A DNA stretch of 64,000 nucleotides from Microbacterium oxydans (GTDB lineage Bacteria > Actinomycetota > Actinomycetes > Actinomycetales > Microbacteriaceae): contig NZ_JYIV01000028.1 of NCBI RefSeq assembly GCF_000956405.1, positions 186,001 to 250,000 on the forward strand, written 5' to 3'. The position numbers and the translations under genes are program-made. The notes below the pieces were generated by a model. The model was not told the DNA's origin. It worked only from the letters and a program-made list of their open reading frames with translations, and did no database searches. Below are positions 14,548-23,182 of the stretch, piece after piece (position 1 is the first letter of the stretch; the number at the start of each line of letters is the position of its first letter).

Positions 14548-15921
14548 ATGGATGCTGTGCGCATGCACGCGGCCTCGCCCGAATCGACCGCGATCGTCGA
14601 TGCCGTGCTCGACTACTCGCGTCGCCGCATGCTCGCCGCCGACGTGCCGCTCGACAAGCCGCAGTCCGAGGCCGAGCTGAACCGCCTCGTCGGGGCGACC
14701 ATCACGGATGCGGGATTGGGCGCGGCGCGGGCACTCAGCGTGTTCGAGCACGTGCTCGCCCCGGCATGCCTGACGACGAGTCACCCGCTGTACCTGTCGT
14801 TCATCCCGACGGCGCCGACCATGGCGGCCATCGCCTTCGACCTCGTCGTGTCGGCCTCCGGGCTCTACGGCGGCAGCTGGCTCGAGGGTGCCGGGGCGGT
14901 GCACGCCGAGAACGAGGTGCTGTCGTGGCTGGCGAGCGAGTTCGGGCTCCCCGATACGGCCGGTGGCGTGTTCGTGCAGGGCGGCACCATCGGGAACCTC
15001 TCGGCACTGGTCGCCGCCCGTGAGGCGGCGAAGGCTCGTCTGATCGCGGCGGGGAAGGAGCTGCCGACCCGGTGGAAGATCGTCTGCAGCGTCGAGGCGC
15101 ACTCCTCGAACAAGTCGGCCGCACGCGTGATGGATGCCGATGTGCTGCTGGTGCCGGCGGGAGAAGACGGCGTGCTGCGTGCAGAGGGTGTCCGCGAGGC
15201 GCTGGCCGAGCACGGAGACGAGATCTGCGCGGTCGTCGCGACCGGGGGGTCGACCAACTTCGGCATCGTCGACGACATCGCGGGCATCGCCGCGCTCAAG
15301 GACGAGTTCGACTTCTGGCTACACATCGACGGCGCCTACGGCCTCACCGCCATGCTGGCCCCGGAGGCGCGGCACTTGTTCGCCGGCGTGGAGCGCGCCG
15401 ACTCGGTCATCGTCGACCCGCACAAGTGGCTGTTCGCGCCGTTCGACTGCTGCGCCCTGATCTACCGCGACCCCGACAGCGGGCGCCGGGCGCACACGCA
15501 GCACGCCGAGTACCTCGACATCCTCACCGACGTGGATGAGTTCAGCCCCTCGGACTACTCGATCCAGCTCACCCGCCGACCGCGCGGCCTGCCGATGTGG
15601 TTCTCGGTCGCGACCTACGGCGTGACGGCGTATCGGGACGCGGTGAGTGCCGGCCTGGCGCTGACCCGACGCATCGCCGACGAGATCGCTCGACGCCCCG
15701 AGCTGAGGCTCGTGCGCAACCCGCAGCTGTCGATCGTGGTCTTCGAACGCGAAGGGTGGGAGCGTGCCGACTACGACCGGTGGTCGGCTGCCCTGCTGGA
15801 CTCGCAGCGTGCCTTCGTGGTGCCCAGCTCCCACGCCGGGCGGCCGAACACGCGCTTCGCGATCCTGAATCCGCTCACCACGTTCGAAGACCTCGTAGGC
15901 ATCCTCGACACGATGAAGTAG
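14548..15921 (+). CDS. PLP-dependent group II decarboxylase
   Basis: 457 residues. Family features of aromatic-amino-acid/glutamate/diaminobutyrate decarboxylases: GGSWLEGAGAVHAENEVLSWLASEFG, VFVQGGTIGNLSALVAAR, His185 (stacks on PLP), the HIDGAYG aspartate Asp261, and the Schiff-base lysine Lys293 in VDPHKWLFAPFDC. AAAGGA precedes the ATG. It makes an amine and CO2 from an L-amino acid; the substrate is not evident. Co-transcribed with the TetR gene and divergent from the deiminase/amidase pair, so the locus may handle amines or guanidino amines. Confidence 0.88.
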   Translation: MDAVRMHAASPESTAIVDAVLDYSRRRMLAADVPLDKPQSEAELNRLVGATITDAGLGAARALSVFEHVLAPACLTTSHPLYLSFIPTAPTMAAIAFDLVVSASGLYGGSWLEGAGAVHAENEVLSWLASEFGLPDTAGGVFVQGGTIGNLSALVAAREAAKARLIAAGKELPTRWKIVCSVEAHSSNKSAARVMDADVLLVPAGEDGVLRAEGVREALAEHGDEICAVVATGGSTNFGIVDDIAGIAALKDEFDFWLHIDGAYGLTAMLAPEARHLFAGVERADSVIVDPHKWLFAPFDCCALIYRDPDSGRRAHTQHAEYLDILTDVDEFSPSDYSIQLTRRPRGLPMWFSVATYGVTAYRDAVSAGLALTRRIADEIARRPELRLVRNPQLSIVVFEREGWERADYDRWSAALLDSQRAFVVPSSHAGRPNTRFAILNPLTTFEDLVGILDTMK

Positions 15922-15935
15922 CGAAGAGGGTGCTG

Positions 15936-15996
15936 CTTCGAATCGCGCACACGGTTCCAGATCCTCACGGAATGCAACGATTTGCGCGATTCGAAG
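15936..15996. repeat. Intergenic inverted repeat, TTCGAATCGCGCA family
   Basis: Arms CTTCGAATCGCGCA (15936-15949) and TGCGCGATTCGAAG (15983-15996) are perfect; the left arm is followed by CACGGTTCCA. The same arm and a near-identical neighbour recur at 37754-37816, so these are two copies of one element. It lies between the convergent PLP decarboxylase and TetR genes. Confidence 0.8.
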
Positions 15997-16010
15997 TGCC
16001 GCAGGTGGCT

Positions 16011-16535
16011 TCAGCGAGCCATTCCGGCGGTGAGACGGTGCAGGCCGTACTCGAAGGCGCGGTCGACGTCGCCGCCGAGGCGGAACGCCCCGGACAGCTC
16101 CATCTGCAGGAAGCCGGTGGCCCACGCCGTGAAGAAGCGCGCGGCGTCGAGGGCGTCTTCCTCCCCGACCAGGGCGGAGGCGGCGCGGATCAGGGGCGCG
16201 GCCGACCGTTCGAGGGCATCGTGCGGGGCCGCGATCGTGAACATGAGGCGGAAGCCCTCCGGATGCCGGTGAGCGAAGGCGCGGTAGGCGTGCGCGAGCG
16301 CGCCGATGTCGTCGCCCGCGGCTTCGAGACGTGCGGTGAGCGCGTCGATCGAGGCCGCGGCGACGGCGGAATGCAGTGCGTCACGGTCTCGCACGCGCTT
16401 GTACAGCGAGGGGGCGCGGACCCCCACCCGTTCTGCGACGGCCTGCATCGTGAGCCCGGAGGGACCGGCGACCTCGAGGATCTCCCGCCCGGCGGCGACG
16501 ATCTCCTCGGCGGATGTGCGTTCGGGCGTCGGCAT
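16011..16535 (-). CDS. TetR regulator with WHG effector domain
   Basis: 174 residues from MPTPERTSAEEIV; AAGGAGG lies five bases upstream of this ATG, so the longer frame from 16613 is rejected. HTH: AAGREILEVAGPSGLTMQAVAERVGVRAPSLYKRV. The C-terminal half (AYRAFAHRHPEGFRLMFT, FFTAWATGFLQMELSGAFRLGGDVDRAFEYGLHRL) is the TetR WHG domain. Divergent from an MBL hydrolase gene, with two palindromes in the shared gap that probably are its operators. Confidence 0.9.
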   Translation of the reverse strand: MPTPERTSAEEIVAAGREILEVAGPSGLTMQAVAERVGVRAPSLYKRVRDRDALHSAVAAASIDALTARLEAAGDDIGALAHAYRAFAHRHPEGFRLMFTIAAPHDALERSAAPLIRAASALVGEEDALDAARFFTAWATGFLQMELSGAFRLGGDVDRAFEYGLHRLTAGMAR

Positions 16536-16565
16536 CGATCCTCCTTGTGACGGCTGCTGACAGCC

Positions 16566-16605
16566 ATGGCTATTGACATTAGCCATGATAGCTACGTATC
16601 GTAGC
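16566..16605. promoter_or_regulatory. Tandem palindromic operators between the TetR and MBL genes
   Basis: ATGGCTA-ttgacat-TAGCCAT (16566-16586) and GCTAC-gtatc-GTAGC (16591-16605) are perfect inverted repeats sharing the GGCTA/GCTAC half-site. The spacer of the first holds TTGACA (16573-16578), which with TATCGT 18 bases later forms a promoter for the MBL gene. A repressor bound here would block it and probably its own gene. Confidence 0.7.
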
Positions 16606-16633
16606 CATCGCAATCAGCCCGAGAGGATCAGCC

Positions 16634-17344
16634 ATGAAGCTCGCACCGCACCTGCACCGACTGGGCAACGACATCGTCGCCTCCTACCTCATCGATCTGC
16701 CGGAGGGGATCACGCTGATCGACGCCGGTCTCCCCGGACACTGGCACGATCTGCAGCGCGAGCTCTCGACGATCGGGCGCCCGCTGTCCGATATCCGCGG
16801 TCTCGTGTTGACGCACGGTGACGGCGACCACATCGGCTTCGCCGAGCGGCTGCGGAAGGAGATCGGGGTACCGGTGTTCATCCACGAGGCGGACGCTCAC
16901 CGGGTGCGCACGGGCGAGAAGCCCAAGACCCCCATGGGGCCGGCCAAGATCGGACCGACGCTCGGGTTCCTCTCGTACGGACTCCGCAAGAACGCGCTGC
17001 GCACGCCGCACGTGTCGGTCGTGACCGAGGTGGCAGACGGCGAGGTGCTCGACCTGCCGGGCGCGCCGGTCGTGCTCGGGATGCCCGGCCACTCGCCGGG
17101 GAGCATCGCGGTGCACGTCCCCGCCGTCGACGCGGTGTTCGTCGGCGATGCTCTGACGACCCGTCACGTGCTCACCGGTCGCACCGGCGCCCAACCCGCA
17201 CCGTTCACCGACGAGCCCGCGGAGGCACTGGCCTCGCTCGACCGTCTCGCCGCCCTGTCGGCGTCGTGGGTGCTGCCGGGTCACGGTGCGCCCTGGCACG
17301 GTTCCCCCTCCGACATCGCCGCGGCGGTCCGCGCCTCCGCCTGA
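16634..17344 (+). CDS. MBL-fold metallo-hydrolase
   Basis: 236 residues. The metal motif is THGDGDHIG (about residues 58-66), the HxDxDH variant of the usual HxHxDH; the other ligands are in MPGHSPGSIAVHV, VFVGDAL and VLPGHGAPW. The variant is shared with one branch of glyoxalase-II/lactonase-like proteins. GAGAGGA precedes the ATG. Controlled in all likelihood by the divergent TetR repressor, as for genes induced by a small molecule that the hydrolase degrades; the substrate cannot be told. Confidence 0.85.
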   Translation: MKLAPHLHRLGNDIVASYLIDLPEGITLIDAGLPGHWHDLQRELSTIGRPLSDIRGLVLTHGDGDHIGFAERLRKEIGVPVFIHEADAHRVRTGEKPKTPMGPAKIGPTLGFLSYGLRKNALRTPHVSVVTEVADGEVLDLPGAPVVLGMPGHSPGSIAVHVPAVDAVFVGDALTTRHVLTGRTGAQPAPFTDEPAEALASLDRLAALSASWVLPGHGAPWHGSPSDIAAAVRASA

Positions 17345-17365
17345 AGTCCGCGGGCGTAGCGGGGG

Positions 17366-17929
17366 TCAGCGCGCCGCGAGCACCGTCGCCGTGTCGCTCA
17401 TCGTGATCTGCGGCGGATAGAGGCTCATCACCTGCAGGGCGGCGGCGTGATTCTCCGCGGTCGAACCGGCACAGGCGTCGGTCGCTATGGTCACGTGTGC
17501 GCCCGCGTCGGCGGCGGCCAGCGCGGTCGAGATCACGCAGCAGTCGGTCGAGACGCCCGCGAGCACGACGTGCCCGCCGCGTCCGATGATCCGCTCGAGC
17601 TCCGGACCCCACTTGCCGAACGTCGGCAGGTCGATGCTCGGATGCGGCGAGAGCGTCTCGGCGTCGGGGACGAGGGCGAACAGGGGATCGCTCGGAGGCT
17701 GGTCCGCGAAGGGCCAGGCGTCGAAGTATGCACCCCACGATGTCGTCCGGTCGGCGGTCGGCAGCCACCGGGTCACGAGGACGCGGTCACCGAATGCGTC
17801 GGCCAGGGCGCGGATGCGAGGCATCACCTCGGGGAAGAACGGCGATCCCCAGGCGGAATCGGACGCGGCGAAGATGGTCTGCGGATCGATCACCACGAGC
17901 CAGGTGTCGGTGGACGCTGACGCATTCAC
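17366..17929 (-). CDS. Isochorismatase-like cysteine hydrolase
   Basis: 187 residues from GTG at 17929 (GGAGG upstream, GTGA overlap with the permease stop). Family features: VVIDPQTIFA with the catalytic Asp, GKWGPELERII with the Lys, and VVLAGVSTDCCVISTALAAADAGAHVTIATDACAGST with the nucleophilic Cys and cis-peptide. Enzymes of this family include nicotinamidase, N-carbamoylsarcosine amidase and ureidoacrylate/biuret hydrolases. Its coupling to an NCS1 nucleobase/hydantoin-type permease suggests it hydrolyses the imported nitrogen compound or a derivative. Confidence 0.85.
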   Translation of the reverse strand: MNASASTDTWLVVIDPQTIFAASDSAWGSPFFPEVMPRIRALADAFGDRVLVTRWLPTADRTTSWGAYFDAWPFADQPPSDPLFALVPDAETLSPHPSIDLPTFGKWGPELERIIGRGGHVVLAGVSTDCCVISTALAAADAGAHVTIATDACAGSTAENHAAALQVMSLYPPQITMSDTATVLAAR

Positions 17930-19368
17930 TCGGCCTCCTGCTGCCGGATCCTCGCCGCCCTCGCGAACCAGGTCACGAGGAACGAGAGCACCAGCGCGAA
18001 GAACACCCCGAGGTTCGCGTAGGCCCACTCGCCGTCCCTGCCGCCGATGAGGAACAGCAGGTAGCCTTGCCAGTTGTTCCACGCCGCGTCCTCGGCGAAG
18101 TTGTTCACGACCAGGCCCCACCCGATCACGCTCGCGACCACCAGAGTGATGATCGAGGTCCAGTCCCAGGCGCCGTAGCGCCCGCGCTGGTCGAAGAGTG
18201 CCTCCTCGTCGTAGTCCTTCCGGCGGCGCAGGATATCGGCGATCAGGATGCCGGCCCACGAGGCGAGGGGTACGCCGAGGGTGATCAGGAAGCTCTGGAA
18301 CGGTCCGAGGAAGTCGGTCGCGAAGAACACCACGAAGATCGTGCCGATCGTGAGGATGACCCCGTCGATCGCCGCGGCGGACGGGCGGGGGATCCTGATG
18401 CCGAGGCTGAGCAGCGTGAGCCCGGAGGAGTAGATGCCCAGCACCGCGCCCGAGACGAGGGCGAGCACCGCGGTGAGCAGGAACGGCACGAGCACCCACA
18501 CCGGCAGGATCGAGGCGAGCGCGCCGATGGGGTCGGCCGCGATCGCGTTCATGAGGCCTTCGTCGGAGGCGCCCAGCAGCAACCCGAACACCACGAGGAT
18601 CACGGGGGCGACCGATCCGCCGATCGTGTTCCAGGCGACGATCGCCCCGTCCGATGCGGTGCGCTTCTGGTAGCGCGACCAGTCGGCGGCGATGTTGATC
18701 CAGCCGAGGCCGAACCCGGTCATCACCATGACGAGCGCGCCGATCACCTGGCCGATGCCGCCATCGGGGCGGGCCAGCACGGCCGCGAGGTCGATCCGGG
18801 GAGCGGCGAGCGCGATGTAGAGCACGGTCACGACGCCGGTGATCCACGTCAGCACCGACTGCAGCTTCATGATGGTGTGGTAGCCGAGCACGGATGCCGT
18901 CACGATCAGCGCCGCGACGATCACGGTGGCGACGATCTTGAGCGCGATGCTGTCGCCGTCGCCTCCGAGCTGCGTGATCACGGTGGCAGTGGCGAGCACG
19001 GCCATGATCGCGAGGAACGTCTCCCAGCCGATCGAGGTGAGCCACGAGACGATGCCTGGCACCTTCTGGCCCTGCACGCCGAATGCCGCGCGCGACAGCA
19101 CCATGGTGGGTGCAGAGCCGCGTTTTCCGGCGATGGCGATGAGCCCGCAGAGCAGGAACGACACCACGATGCCGATGACCGAGACCAGGGTCGCCTGCCA
19201 GAAGGAGATGCCGAAACCGAGCACGAACGACCCGTACGACATGCCGAAGACCGATACGTTCGCGGCGAACCACGGCCAGAAGAGGTCGCGCGGCTTCGCT
19301 GTCCGCTCGGATTCGGGGATGATCTCGATGCCCGCGCGCTCGATGAGGGCCGGCTTGATGTCCGTCAT
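17926..19368 (-). CDS. NCS1 family nucleobase/cation symporter
   Basis: About 480 residues with 12 hydrophobic segments. NCS1 features: PRDLFWPWFAANVSVFGMSYGSFVLGFGISFW in helix 1, and later GFGLGWINIAADWSRYQKR, which carries the conserved tryptophan and aspartate region of the substrate path. Close to cytosine/allantoin/hydantoin permeases. I prefer ATG at 19368 (AGGA seven bases upstream) to the GTG at 19374, which has no room for a ribosome site. Operon with the isochorismatase-like gene, so the pair likely serves nitrogen scavenging; substrate open. Confidence 0.88.
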   Translation of the reverse strand: MTDIKPALIERAGIEIIPESERTAKPRDLFWPWFAANVSVFGMSYGSFVLGFGISFWQATLVSVIGIVVSFLLCGLIAIAGKRGSAPTMVLSRAAFGVQGQKVPGIVSWLTSIGWETFLAIMAVLATATVITQLGGDGDSIALKIVATVIVAALIVTASVLGYHTIMKLQSVLTWITGVVTVLYIALAAPRIDLAAVLARPDGGIGQVIGALVMVMTGFGLGWINIAADWSRYQKRTASDGAIVAWNTIGGSVAPVILVVFGLLLGASDEGLMNAIAADPIGALASILPVWVLVPFLLTAVLALVSGAVLGIYSSGLTLLSLGIRIPRPSAAAIDGVILTIGTIFVVFFATDFLGPFQSFLITLGVPLASWAGILIADILRRRKDYDEEALFDQRGRYGAWDWTSIITLVVASVIGWGLVVNNFAEDAAWNNWQGYLLFLIGGRDGEWAYANLGVFFALVLSFLVTWFARAARIRQQEAE

Positions 19369-19435
19369 GCTCACATCCTGGCACTGCCGGGGCGGTCCCA
19401 GGCGGGTTTCGGGTGCGGCGGCTCCGCCGAGGAGT

Positions 19436-20716
19436 TCAGCCGGCGAAGAAGGCCTGCGCGGTGCGGGTCAGATCGTGCAGGTCGGAGACCCCTGCCAGCT
19501 CCCGCGCGGAATGCATAGACAGGATGGGGATGCCCACGTCGACCGTGCGGATGCCGAGCCGGGTCGCCGTGATCGGGCCGATGGTCGAGCCGCACGGCAC
19601 GCTGTTGTTGGACACGAACTCCTGCGTCGTGACGCCTGCGCGCTCGCACCAGGAACGCCATGACGCCGTGCCGATCGCATCCGTGGCGTAGCGCTGGTTG
19701 GCGTTGATCTTCAGGATCGGTCCTGATCCGAGCACCGGCTGCACCACGGGGTCGTGCTTGGCGGCGTAGTTCGGGTGCACCGAGTGACCGACGTCGCTCG
19801 ACAGGCACCACGACGACGCGTAGGCCTGGCGGCGGGCGGATCCGTCGGCGCCGAGGCCCGCGTACACGCGTTCGAGCACGTCTTCGAGGAAGGGGCCGGC
19901 CGCGCCGGAGCGCGACTCCGAGCCCAGTTCCTCGTGGTCGAAGGCGGCGAGCACCGCGATGGGTGCTCCGGCTGCCGGGGTGTGCGCCTCGAGGGCGACC
20001 ACGCCGGCGTGCACCGAGGCGAGGTCGTCGAGGCGTCCCGACGCGAAGAAGGCGTTGTCCTTGCCGAACACCGTTCCGCGGGCGGAGTCGGCGATCACCA
20101 CGTCGTAGCCGCGGATGTCGGAGGCCGAGACCCCGGCGGACGAGGCCAGCTCGGCGAGGATGTCGGCCTCGGTCGGGTCGCCGAGTCCCCACACCGGCTG
20201 CGTCTCGGTCTGCTTGTCGAGCGCGAGGCCGTTGTTCACGCCGCGGTCGAGGTGGATCGCCAGCTGCGGCAGACGCAGCAGAGCTCCGGTGTCCGCCAGC
20301 ACGACGCGGCCATCGGCCAGTGCCAGTCGCCCGGCGAGGCGCAGCTCGCGGTCGAGCCACGAGTTCAGCAGCGGGCCGCCGTACACCTCGACGGCAGCCT
20401 GCAGCCAGCCCCGCGACCCCGTCGTCGGCTGTGGCTTGAGCTTGAAGCCGGGGGAGTCGGTGTGCGCGCCGAAGATCTGCACGGGCGTCGTCGCCGCAGC
20501 ATCCTCGGGGACGACCCAGGCGATCGTCGCCCCGTCGCGCACGACGACGAAGCGTCCACCGGTCGTCGGCCAGGCCTCTTCTTCGCGTAGGCGGGTGAAC
20601 CCCGAGGCTTCCAGCCGTCGAGCGACCTCTGCTGCCGCGTGATAGCTCGACGGGGAGGCGGCGACGAAGTCGGCGAGGTCCTCGGCGTGGGCGAGGGCGG
20701 CGGGGGTGACGGGCAT
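19436..20716 (-). CDS. M18 family aspartyl-type aminopeptidase
   Basis: 426 residues from MPVTPAALAHAEDL with AGGAAGG upstream; the frame is open to 20818 but the extra part lacks family sequence. Dinuclear metallo-aminopeptidase signatures: FGAHTDSPGFKLKPQP (first His), ASGRLDDLASVHA (bridging Asp), AAFDHEELGSESRSGA (Glu ligands), LSSDVGHSVHPNYAAKHDP and ILSMHSARE (last His). Removes N-terminal acidic residues in the cytosol, though specificity of bacterial members varies. Divergent from the riboswitch-controlled transporter. Confidence 0.92.
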   Translation of the reverse strand: MPVTPAALAHAEDLADFVAASPSSYHAAAEVARRLEASGFTRLREEEAWPTTGGRFVVVRDGATIAWVVPEDAAATTPVQIFGAHTDSPGFKLKPQPTTGSRGWLQAAVEVYGGPLLNSWLDRELRLAGRLALADGRVVLADTGALLRLPQLAIHLDRGVNNGLALDKQTETQPVWGLGDPTEADILAELASSAGVSASDIRGYDVVIADSARGTVFGKDNAFFASGRLDDLASVHAGVVALEAHTPAAGAPIAVLAAFDHEELGSESRSGAAGPFLEDVLERVYAGLGADGSARRQAYASSWCLSSDVGHSVHPNYAAKHDPVVQPVLGSGPILKINANQRYATDAIGTASWRSWCERAGVTTQEFVSNNSVPCGSTIGPITATRLGIRTVDVGIPILSMHSARELAGVSDLHDLTRTAQAFFAG

Positions 20717-20828
20717 GTCGTGACCTTCCTGGAGAGCGCGGTCCTTCGAGCGTAGTCGGGCTGTCCGTGCGTCCTCCACGGCAGCGGTCGTCGGCTGCGC
20801 TGTTTCCCGGCCGTTCATCCCGGCGGGT

Positions 20829-20979
20829 TAGGGTGGTCCCGATAGCGCCTAGGGTTCCGGGGTTCGCGCCCGTCTGGTCCGAGCGGCGCCACGGCCCTCC
20901 TCCGCAGGAGAGCCGTCATCTGACAGGACAAAAGCCCGGAGGACCCTGTTCGTCGCGCCGTGCGCCGGACGGAAGGGTC
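20829..20979 (+). promoter_or_regulatory. Guanidine-I (ykkC-type) riboswitch leader
   Basis: The leader contains, in order, the hallmark conserved strings of the ykkC aptamer: CTAGGGTTCCG (20849-20859), TCTGGTCCGAG (20873-20883), a hairpin ACGGC...GCCGT with inner CTCCT/AGGAG (20891-20916), and GGACAAAAGCCCGGAGGA (20926-20943). TAGGGT at 20829-20834 may be the -10. After the aptamer, GACCCT (20942-20947) can pair with AGGGTC (20974-20979), which covers the GGAAGGG ribosome site of the transporter gene; ligand binding that locks GGAGGAC in the aptamer would free it. Class I sensing guanidine is inferred from the conserved blocks; ykkC subtype 2 senses other ligands. Confidence 0.88.
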
Positions 20980-20984
20980 TGTTC

Positions 20985-21848
20985 GTGTCTCCTCTCGCCT
21001 TCGTCCTCGTCTTCGGCGCAGCCATCGCCCACGCGGCGTGGAACATCATCGCGCACGGCATCAGCAGAGCGGGCGCGCCGTTCCTCTGGTGGGGCGCCGT
21101 CGCCAGCACCGCCGTGTGGATCGGGGCAGTACCCTTCACGGGCGGTCTCGGTGCCGACGACCTGTGGTCGTTCGCTCTCGGTGTCGTCGTCTCGTCTGTG
21201 CTCCATGTCGGCTACATGGCTGTGCTCCAGCGGGGCTATCGCGAGGGCAACCTCTCCACGGTGTATGCGACGGCCCGCGGCACCGGGCCCTTCCTCTCGG
21301 TGATCGTGGCCATCCTGCTGCTGGGTGAGCGACCGTCGGTCCTCGCCCTGATCGGGGTGGCGGCCGTGATCGCAGGTGTCGTGGCCATCGGACTCGTCGA
21401 TCGGGGGAGGGGCTCGGGTACGCGCCGGATAGATCCCGGGATCGTCTTCGGCCTGCTCACCGGCGTCGCGATCGCCGTCTACACGATCTGGGATGCGCAC
21501 GCGGTGCGCACGTGGAACCTCTCGCCGGTCGCGTTCATGGTCGGCACCACGCTGCTGCAGGTGCCGTTCTATTCGATCGCGGTGCGTCGACGCTGGGACG
21601 CGGTCTGGGCGCTCTGGCGCACGCAGTGGCGTCGCATACTCGCCTTCGGCATCCTGTCCCCGCTGTCGTACATCCTGGTGCTGACCGCGATCCAGATCGC
21701 CCCGGTGGCGCTGGTGGCGCCCCTCCGCGAGGTGAGCGTCGTGCTGGTGAGCCTGTTCGGGGTGTTCGTGCTGCGGGAGTCGCGCGGGGGCTGGCGGATC
21801 GCGGCATCGCTCGTCGTGGTGACGGGGATCGTCCTCCTCGCTGTGTGA
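20985..21848 (+). CDS. EamA-family exporter under riboswitch control
   Basis: 287 residues with ten hydrophobic segments in two EamA repeats (HAAWNIIAHGISRAGAPFLWWGAV at the start; AYTIWDAHAVRTWNLSPVAF at the start of the second). Starts at GTG with GGAAGGG seven bases upstream. Drug/metabolite transporters of this type export small organic compounds. Because a ykkC-type aptamer precedes it, the likely cargo is guanidine or a guanidinium derivative, replacing the SMR exporter usually found. This is inference from context. Confidence 0.85.
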   Translation: MSPLAFVLVFGAAIAHAAWNIIAHGISRAGAPFLWWGAVASTAVWIGAVPFTGGLGADDLWSFALGVVVSSVLHVGYMAVLQRGYREGNLSTVYATARGTGPFLSVIVAILLLGERPSVLALIGVAAVIAGVVAIGLVDRGRGSGTRRIDPGIVFGLLTGVAIAVYTIWDAHAVRTWNLSPVAFMVGTTLLQVPFYSIAVRRRWDAVWALWRTQWRRILAFGILSPLSYILVLTAIQIAPVALVAPLREVSVVLVSLFGVFVLRESRGGWRIAASLVVVTGIVLLAV

Positions 21849-21965
21849 GCCGTCGAACGCCGGCCCGACGGGAGGCGTCGAGCGTATTCCGGAATGCTAC
21901 GAAAGCAGCTCTGAACAGGACTGTTCCGGCCCCGCAATGTCGGTGGTCGGGTGTGGGATGGGCGT

Positions 21966-23182
21966 ATGAACCCCCTCGCGGAAGCTCTGGATCGGGTCGT
22001 CGCCGATCTCGACGCCGTGCTGTCCGCTGGACAGCTCGCCGGGCTCGACGATGCCGCGCGGCTGGATGTGCTCCGCGGCGCGGGCGAGGCTCTTCGTCGC
22101 GTGGAGGCCGGGCCGATCCTGCAGGCGGGCGATCGGATCGGGGCGGAGGATCGGATCGCGGCCGACGCTGCGCTGGCCGATCTGGCACGCGGACTCCGCG
22201 AGGCGGACGGGGACGCCGAAGCTGGAGGACCGCCCGCCACCCCTGACGACCTCCGGCAGTACGCGACGCTGCTCGCGCAGCTGCTCGATCCGGATGGTGC
22301 CGAGCCGACAGACGCGAAGGCGCGGAATCGGCGATTCCTCACCATCGGGCGCCTGCGCAACGGGGTGCATCCGCTCCGGGGCAACCTCCTTCCCGACGTG
22401 GCCGCTCAACTGCAGCTCATCATCGACGCTCAGAACAATCCGAAGGTACGAGCCAACCCGGAGACGCGGGGCAGTCCGAGGACCGACGGTCCGACAGAGC
22501 CGGGCGTGACATTCCGGTCGGAGAGTGAGCGATCGGGCGATGGAGCCGAGTCCGGTGCAGACGTCGCCGAGGTCGATCCGTGGAACTCCGACCCGCGCAA
22601 CGTGATCGAACAGCGCACCGCCGCGCAGAAACGGCACGACGCCATGGCGGCAGCACTGGCGATCGCCGCGCGTCACGAGGACATGCCCCGACTGGCCGGA
22701 GCATCCCCGACGCTCGTGGTGCACGCCGACGCGAACGACCTCGTCTCGGGCACCGGGTGGGCGACCGTGGTCGGTTCGCAGTCGCCGGTGCCGATCGGGG
22801 TCGCGACCCAGGCCGCGTGCACGGGCGCCATTCAGCGGGTGCTGTTCGGCGACGGCGGATCGTCGGCACGACCGTCATCGATCGGGTGTTCACGGTCCAC
22901 CAGCGCCGCGCGATCATCGCTCGAGATGGAGAGTGCCTGATCCCGGGGTGTCATGTGCCGGCGTCATGGTGCGAGATCCATCACGTCGTCGAGCACGCCA
23001 GGGGAGGGTCGACCGATACGGACAACGGCGTGCCCCTGTGCTGGTGGCATCATCGTTCGCTGGACCGATCAGGGTGGGAGATCCGGATGGCGGGAGGTGC
23101 CCCGCAGGTCCGCGGCCCGGCGTGGTGGGATCCCGAGCGTCGCTGGCGTGTTCCGCGGCGGCGCGTGATCAGCGGAAGCTGA
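21966..23182 (+). pseudogene. DUF222 (13E12) HNH endonuclease, frameshifted
   Basis: Frame one (from ATG 21966) encodes the DUF222 domain, MNPLAEALDRVVADLDAVL... RNRRFLTIGRLRNGVHPLRGNLLP, up to QRVLFGDGG near 22855. The protein then continues in the -1 frame with IVGTTVIDRVFTVHQRRAIIA and the HNH domain CLIPGCHVPASWCEIHHVVEHARGG...NGVPLCWWHHR. A single missing base in the GGCGG run at about 22853-22860 explains the break; frame one itself stops at 22940. So it is either a recent pseudogene, a sequencing error, or a frameshifting gene. This family is dispersed in many copies in actinobacteria; its role is unknown. Confidence 0.85.

Noticed and set aside
16536..16613. N-terminal extension of the second TetR protein
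   Set aside because: It would translate through the operator and lacks a ribosome site; AAGGAGG fits the ATG at 16535.
17728..19518. A 596-codon plus-strand frame, and similar antisense frames at 61882-63120 and 839-2080
   Set aside because: Low-complexity, charge-rich translations opposite well-recognised genes; no start signals or family features.
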